Of a DNA stretch of 25,656 bases, positions 21,805-25,656 are shown in pieces. The translations under genes and the position numbers were made by a program. The stretch's first letter is position 1; each line of letters begins with the position of its first letter. A model generated the notes under the pieces. It was not told the origin of the DNA. It ran no database searches and worked only from the letters and a program-made list of their open reading frames with translations. Source of the stretch: Candidatus Njordarchaeum guaymasense (GTDB taxonomy: Archaea; Asgardarchaeota; Njordarchaeia; Njordarchaeales; Njordarchaeaceae); NCBI GenBank assembly GCA_030587605.1, contig JAUQYT010000304.1, positions 1-25,656 on the forward strand. The letters are read 5' to 3'.

Positions 21805-23247
21805 ATGTCAGGTAATGGCGAGGCGATGTTCAAGGAGAGCATTTCGAACGCTCAGAAGATTTTGAAAGGAAAGAAAGAGAATTTTGCGCGTTTACAGAGG
21901 GAAGTCATTAACACAGGAGCGTGCGTCTCTTGCGGCGCTTGCGTAGCGAGCTGCGACCAGCTAGGTTTCGAAGACATAAAACCGAAGCTTGTTGGTAAGT
22001 GCACAGTATGCGGAGTCTGCTATAATCAGTGCCCCCGAACAGCTACAACACGAGCTGAGCAAATAGGTACTTACATTGCCGCTTATACGGGTAAATCCAA
22101 ACTTGACAAAGTGAGAGGACAGGATGGAGGAGTAGTCACTTCCCTGTTGTTATACGCAATGAAGAACAAGATGATTGATGCGGCTGTCGTCACATTAAAT
22201 GACGGCGAACAACATTGGAAGCCTGTAGCAAAGGTTGTAACGTCCGAAGCAGACATACTCAAGAGCTCAGGATCTATCTATAGCCATAGTCAAGTCGTTC
22301 CTGCTCTTAGCGACGCTATAAGGAGCGGGTACAAGCTGATAGCATTCGTTGGAACACCGTGCAAGATCGACGCAGTCTACAAGATGCAGAACTCACCAGT
22401 TGGACTCCTCCATCTCTTCAAGGGGGCGACCGTTCTCAGAATAGGGCTATTCTGTATGGATTCCTTCTCCCTGAATGGGCTACGTTCCTTCTTCGAAGAA
22501 AAGAACAACATCGCACTAGCAGACATTACTAAGATGAATATCAAGGAAGGGAAATTCAGAGTTACGCTTAGGAATAATGGTGAGAAGGAGTGGCCGATCG
22601 CGGATTTGGATAGCTATAGATCAAGTAGCTGTGATTTCTGCACGGATCTCACTTCCGAAAATGCTGACATCTCAGTGGGAAGCATTGGGTCGCAGCCAGG
22701 GTTCTCAACCATAATCGTCAGAACCAGCACAGGAATGGAATTGTTAAACAAGGCGACGAAAGATGGGTACATAGAATTCAAACCACTCAGCGAAGAAGAA
22801 CTCGCCAAAGTACTGAATATAGGTAGAGTGAAAAGGAATCACCGTTACACTGCTCGTGAGACACCAGTGTACGTGTTGGAGACATCTCCATCCAGACAGG
22901 AAGAGTTCGTACCTTCAGACGGTCAGCCTACTAAGCCTATGATCAAGTCTGGTGATACGGAGCTGGTTGGTGAAGGACAACGCAAGATGAGAGTCTCGCT
23001 TAGGAATGATACTGTGGATTGCCTTGAAGATCTGAAAGTGAGAATAATCCATAAGGGCGAAACGCCTGAAAGCGTCATGGGATGGGAGATACCGATAAGT
23101 GAGTGGCTGTCCTCAGGAACACTAAGATTTGAGTACCCAAGAATCAAAGGTGAGAAAGAGTACATCTTTGAAGTTCAAAACAATGAAGGTGACATCATCT
23201 TCACGAAGAAGATCTCAGCTGCAGACCTGACCAAGAAACAAGCATAA
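21805..23247 (+). CDS. Coenzyme F420 hydrogenase/dehydrogenase beta-subunit (FrhB/FdhB/FpoF-like) family protein with C-terminal extra domain
   Basis: 480 aa. An N-terminal two-cluster ferredoxin domain has C40-x2-C43-x2-C46-x3-C50 and C66-x2-C69-x2-C72-x3-C76, for two 4Fe-4S clusters. The FrhB core follows (about 90-365), with GQDGGVVTSLLLYAM, FVGTPCKIDAVYKMQ, LFCMDSFS and SSCDFCTDLTSENADISVGSIG, the pattern of FAD/iron-sulfur proteins that exchange electrons with F420, ferredoxin or thiol partners. Residues about 385-480 form an extra, mainly beta region (MRVSLRNDTVDCLEDLKVRI...) that looks like an immunoglobulin-type fold. The usual hydrogenase, formate dehydrogenase or Fpo partners are absent, so the redox partner is unknown. 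The start is supported by GAGGG six bases upstream. Confidence 0.9.
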   Translation: MSGNGEAMFKESISNAQKILKGKKENFARLQREVINTGACVSCGACVASCDQLGFEDIKPKLVGKCTVCGVCYNQCPRTATTRAEQIGTYIAAYTGKSKLDKVRGQDGGVVTSLLLYAMKNKMIDAAVVTLNDGEQHWKPVAKVVTSEADILKSSGSIYSHSQVVPALSDAIRSGYKLIAFVGTPCKIDAVYKMQNSPVGLLHLFKGATVLRIGLFCMDSFSLNGLRSFFEEKNNIALADITKMNIKEGKFRVTLRNNGEKEWPIADLDSYRSSSCDFCTDLTSENADISVGSIGSQPGFSTIIVRTSTGMELLNKATKDGYIEFKPLSEEELAKVLNIGRVKRNHRYTARETPVYVLETSPSRQEEFVPSDGQPTKPMIKSGDTELVGEGQRKMRVSLRNDTVDCLEDLKVRIIHKGETPESVMGWEIPISEWLSSGTLRFEYPRIKGEKEYIFEVQNNEGDIIFTKKISAADLTKKQA

Positions 23248-23314
23248 GTCACTGAAAACGCAACCGGATTAGTGTCTTGTACTTCTGTCATGCCTGGTTC
23301 ATCAGTTCGTTAAA

Positions 23315-23352
23315 AGAGAAGAGAGAAAGAGGGCTTATCAGTCCTCTTCTCT
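23315..23352. terminator. Hairpin between the convergent FrhB-family and TrmB-type genes
   Basis: AGAGAAGAG at 23315-23323 pairs perfectly with CTCTTCTCT at 23344-23352, with an inner GAGG/CCTC stem. It overlaps the last bases of the leftward gene and could end transcription from both sides. Confidence 0.5.
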
Positions 23353-24067
23353 AGTGTGACGCAAAGAATATCGATACGAGTTCAACGAAACTCGGTTCGT
23401 TAGTCCAGACGGAGATCCAAGGACCCTTATAGTTGCTGATGCATCCAGAGGAAATCAGTGCCTGTTTCTTGTCAACTAGAACCAGTATGGCGGGGATATC
23501 GTCCTTTCTCGTAAGTTTGATGCCGTCGTCCACCGAAGGTATTAATGCGACAGGGTTTCCTCTTTGGCTTACCATGAGCTTGATCTCAACATCCTTACGT
23601 ACAGCGTTATCTAGAGCAGATTTGATTTTATCGAGAACTTCGGTTGGAACAGCGAGCAGAAGTTGGTCCTCCACTGAGTTGATCATCTCTTCGATCTTAT
23701 TGATTATGCTCGCTTGGCCTTTTATTGTCCACATATCTGCTCTCGATCGCTCGCCGCCATATCTGGATGCGAATTCCTCAACTGCTAGGACTGTCTGTGC
23801 CTTCAAGCCCTTCTCCAGTCTATCGAAAGCAACTTTCGGTGGAACAGCCCGGTAAACCGTGGGCCGCCCATCCTGTGTTTCCACGAGTCCCTTCGCCTCA
23901 AGTTTAGATAGAGTGTCATAGGCTCTTGGCTGAGGAATTCCGGCGACTCTGCATAGCTCTCTTACGGACGCCGCCCCAAGTTCCACTAAAGTTGCATAGG
24001 CCTTTGACTCGTACTCGCTTAGACCGTAACGCTTCAGCACTTCACGTGCGGTGTCACTAACGCCCAA
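23351..24067 (-). CDS. TrmB-family transcriptional regulator
   Basis: 238 aa. The N-terminal winged helix is typical of TrmB: YGLSEYESKAYATLVELGAASV, ELCRVAGIPQPRAYDTLSKLEAKGLVE and RPTVYRAVPPKVAFDRL. A coiled linker (about 75-100) leads to a C-terminal phospholipase-D-like effector domain (EDQLLLAVPTEVLDKI, EIKLMVSQ, ALISSGCISNYKGPWISVWT), which in characterised relatives binds sugars or other ligands. The effector here is unknown. The TTG at 24067 is preceded by GGGGAGG about eleven bases upstream, slightly longer than ideal. It shares its strand with the RAM-domain gene 49 bases upstream, so both may be one unit. Confidence 0.9.
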   Translation of the reverse strand: MGVSDTAREVLKRYGLSEYESKAYATLVELGAASVRELCRVAGIPQPRAYDTLSKLEAKGLVETQDGRPTVYRAVPPKVAFDRLEKGLKAQTVLAVEEFASRYGGERSRADMWTIKGQASIINKIEEMINSVEDQLLLAVPTEVLDKIKSALDNAVRKDVEIKLMVSQRGNPVALIPSVDDGIKLTRKDDIPAILVLVDKKQALISSGCISNYKGPWISVWTNEPSFVELVSIFFASH

Positions 24068-24115
24068 ACTTTTGTTTACCTCCCCTTAGCACCGTGTGGG
24101 ATAAGATGTCTTTTT

Positions 24116-24358
24116 TCATGTCGCCACAAGTGTAGTTGTCTGTTCAATGTTTGGAAGCTTCCTAATTTTCGTTACCACGGCGTCCAGCTTGCCGAAGCTT
24201 TCCGTCTCAACTGTCACGACAATGTCCCAGGCACCGTAACATACCTTGGCATCGTCCACGTCATCTATTTTCTTTATCTGTTCACAAACATCGTGCTCAC
24301 TCCCTGCTGATGCAAGTGCGAGCACATAGGCAACTACCTTTGGCACCTGATCTAACAC
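24116..24358 (-). CDS. Stand-alone Lrp/AsnC ligand-binding (RAM) domain protein
   Basis: 80 aa that match only the C-terminal effector half of Lrp/AsnC regulators: VVAYVLALASAGSEHDVCEQI, KIDDVDDAKVCYGAWDIVVTVETES, and LDAVVTKIRKLPNIEQTTTLV, a beta-alpha-beta-beta-alpha-beta fold. It lacks the N-terminal helix-turn-helix, so it cannot bind DNA alone. Stand-alone RAM proteins bind amino acids and can modulate full-length Lrp proteins or enzymes. The start is GTG 24358 or GTG 24346 (MPKVVAY), the second better matching the homologue opening, with GAGGGG upstream. A TATA box at 24374-24381 lies about 22 bases ahead of the first GTG. Confidence 0.88.
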   Translation of the reverse strand: MLDQVPKVVAYVLALASAGSEHDVCEQIKKIDDVDDAKVCYGAWDIVVTVETESFGKLDAVVTKIRKLPNIEQTTTLVAT

Positions 24359-24373
24359 CCCTCGTCTACCATT

Positions 24374-24381
24374 CTATTATA
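24374..24381 (-). promoter_or_regulatory. TATA box of the RAM-domain gene
   Basis: TATAATAG on the minus strand ahead of the GTG starts at 24358 and 24346. A longer AT-rich stretch at about 24450-24466 (TTTATTTAAATATAA) is a second candidate further upstream. Confidence 0.45.
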
Positions 24382-24545
24382 CTGATGCAACTTAGTTTGC
24401 ACTTTCTGATAGTAAATTGAAAGCTGAATCTAGCAATTTTTTGTACAAGTCTTTTATTTAAATATAATTTGATGGTCGACGAATGCCTCCCATTGCTTGT
24501 GAGCATTGCCTTTTGGTTTGATCTGGCGCCGGGTCCTCGAGTTTC

Positions 24546-25656
24546 CTAGTCGCGTTTTCTGGTGGCTTGACCAAAAGCCTTCAAGTTCTCTACTGAAATC
24601 TGTCCATATGCGTGCAAAACTAGGCCGTGAGTTTCTTCACAGGCTGATTTGACCACGCCAATCGTCTCATTTGGGGATGTTGAACTGCTTAGGATGGCAA
24701 CTGGATAGATTTTGACTTCACGTAGGACTCCCCCTAATCTCCTTCTGAGGGACCTCAACTCGCGCATAATGCCGCCTGCCCCTTTACGAATCAGGGGTTC
24801 GTCTATGATCGGGTAGACACAATCCAGGTTTTTCCCCAAGGCTCTGTGATCATGACCAGCGATCCACGAAACCTCAGAAGGGCACAAATCTATTCCAACC
24901 TCAGCGTCTGGGTTTGCTTGGCGCGATGCGATCATGATCCTTCCACTGATCCCCGAGACCATGTGTCGCCTGTGTTGAAACCATGAACTTAGGCCCAGCA
25001 ATTGGACCCATGACCTCAGAAGCTTAAGGTTTAGTGAGAAGGGGTTGCTACTTGATGCTTCCATAATCTTCTGTGGTTCGCCGAAGGGTTTGGGGAAAAA
25101 CTTCAATCGACGCTTGACGCCGTCTATGTTTATGCCCTGACTGCGTGCTTCATCTTTGCAGTACCTGCAGAAGCATGTTAGGTTGCCGGTTTTGAAGGGT
25201 GAAGTCACTGAGTAATGAAGCTTCTCAAGCTCAATACCTTTCACATTGTAGCTTGATAGAATGTCAGTTATCAAGCTGAGAATGTATCGTTCAACACTCG
25301 GATTGTTGAAGCAGGCTAAAGGGTAGATCTCATCACTTTTCTCTCCACCACTGGACACTTGAGCGAACTCCGATCTCATCTTCAAAACGGCGGGGTTCAC
25401 CAAGCAGTTCACCACGGCGTAGACTTCTATACCCTTCTTCTTGGCTTCTTTACATACTTCCCCAAGAACGTCGAGGTTTTTGAACTGCTTTGCTTTTGTC
25501 GGCTTGATCTTCGAACCTTCGTAGAAGCTTGGGGTCGGGTTGAAGCATAAGGCGCCCTCATCATTTGATGAACTCACGAATGGTGTTGGTTTCTGAAAGG
25601 AATTAACTGAAACATGGATGAAGTTGACATGAGAAAGATTGCCAAGCTTACCAACA
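24546..25656 (-). CDS. TIM-barrel glycoside-hydrolase-like protein, N-terminus beyond the right edge
   Basis: The minus-strand frame is open to the window end; 26 codons upstream of the GTG at 25577 (VGKLGNLSHVNFIHVSVNSF at the start) have no stop and continue a first barrel strand, so the gene is cut by the edge rather than starting at that GTG. Visible barrel elements are GIEVYAVVNCLVNPA, a KGIELEKLHY strand with a possible catalytic Glu, CFCRYCKDEARSQGI, a C-x-C-x2-C site probably binding metal, DAEVGIDLCPSEVSWIAGHDH, LDCVYPII, and EVKIYPVAILSSSTSP. This order resembles glycosyl-hydrolase-like proteins with a Cys-rich insert (beta-galactosidase or GH-like family 6/10 relatives), but the substrate is unknown. 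At least 369 residues are present; the stop is at 24546. Confidence 0.7.
   Translation of the reverse strand, partial: VGKLGNLSHVNFIHVSVNSFQKPTPFVSSSNDEGALCFNPTPSFYEGSKIKPTKAKQFKNLDVLGEVCKEAKKKGIEVYAVVNCLVNPAVLKMRSEFAQVSSGGEKSDEIYPLACFNNPSVERYILSLITDILSSYNVKGIELEKLHYSVTSPFKTGNLTCFCRYCKDEARSQGINIDGVKRRLKFFPKPFGEPQKIMEASSSNPFSLNLKLLRSWVQLLGLSSWFQHRRHMVSGISGRIMIASRQANPDAEVGIDLCPSEVSWIAGHDHRALGKNLDCVYPIIDEPLIRKGAGGIMRELRSLRRRLGGVLREVKIYPVAILSSSTSPNETIGVVKSACEETHGLVLHAYGQISVENLKAFGQATRKRD

Noticed and set aside
1..25656. CRISPR array, prophage or complete insertion sequence
   Set aside because: No regularly spaced repeats, no terminal inverted repeats around a transposase and no phage structural genes were seen; only the short tnpB relic is present.

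Overview
This is archaeal chromosomal DNA. Direct signs are an archaeal-type glutamyl-tRNA synthetase, RNA polymerase subunit Rpo6/RpoK, a geranylgeranyl-reductase-type flavoprotein (ether-lipid saturation), an Ard1-like N-terminal acetyltransferase, a TrmB-type regulator, a stand-alone Lrp/AsnC ligand domain, and TATA boxes ahead of many genes. Several genes look leaderless, and TTG or GTG starts are common. A Rab/Ras-like small GTPase and a gelsolin-like domain protein point to a lineage carrying eukaryote-like proteins, either TACK (for example Bathyarchaeia-like) or Asgard. I cannot decide between these from the sequence alone.

Layout. 1-2313 (minus strand): the 5' part of an unknown protein running off the left edge, an M20 metallopeptidase and an AN1 zinc-finger protein. 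2509-3534 (plus): an unknown protein with a Pro/Gln/Val linker and a Cys-containing C-terminal domain. 3613-6562: a divergent pair, an asparagine-synthetase-like protein without the usual N-terminal catalytic Cys, and a type I phosphodiesterase/alkaline-phosphatase-fold enzyme. 6610-8790 (minus): rpoK, a GNAT acetyltransferase, then the gelsolin-like protein after a long leader. 9179-11191 (minus): a radical SAM enzyme and an Ard1/RimI-like acetyltransferase, separated by the decayed 3' end of an IS200/IS605-type tnpB gene. 11345-16832 (plus): an M50 membrane protease, pyrE, the Rab-like GTPase, a DUF72 protein and gltX. 16885-16987: a cluster of perfect hairpins. 17134-19850 (minus): two small membrane proteins and the geranylgeranyl-reductase-like enzyme. 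20179-23247 (plus): a Gfo/Idh/MocA oxidoreductase, a small winged-helix protein and an FrhB-family ferredoxin-flavoprotein with an extra C-terminal domain. 23351-25656 (minus): a TrmB-type regulator, a RAM-domain protein and a TIM-barrel protein cut by the right edge.

Most of the window is ordinary housekeeping and metabolism in short units of one to three genes. I see no CRISPR array, tRNA, rRNA, phage module or intact transposon. The points most worth a second look are the gelsolin-like/proline-rich protein near a Rab-like GTPase, the tnpB relic whose 3' hairpins survive next to a promoter, the hairpin cluster after gltX, and two multi-domain proteins of unrecognised function.
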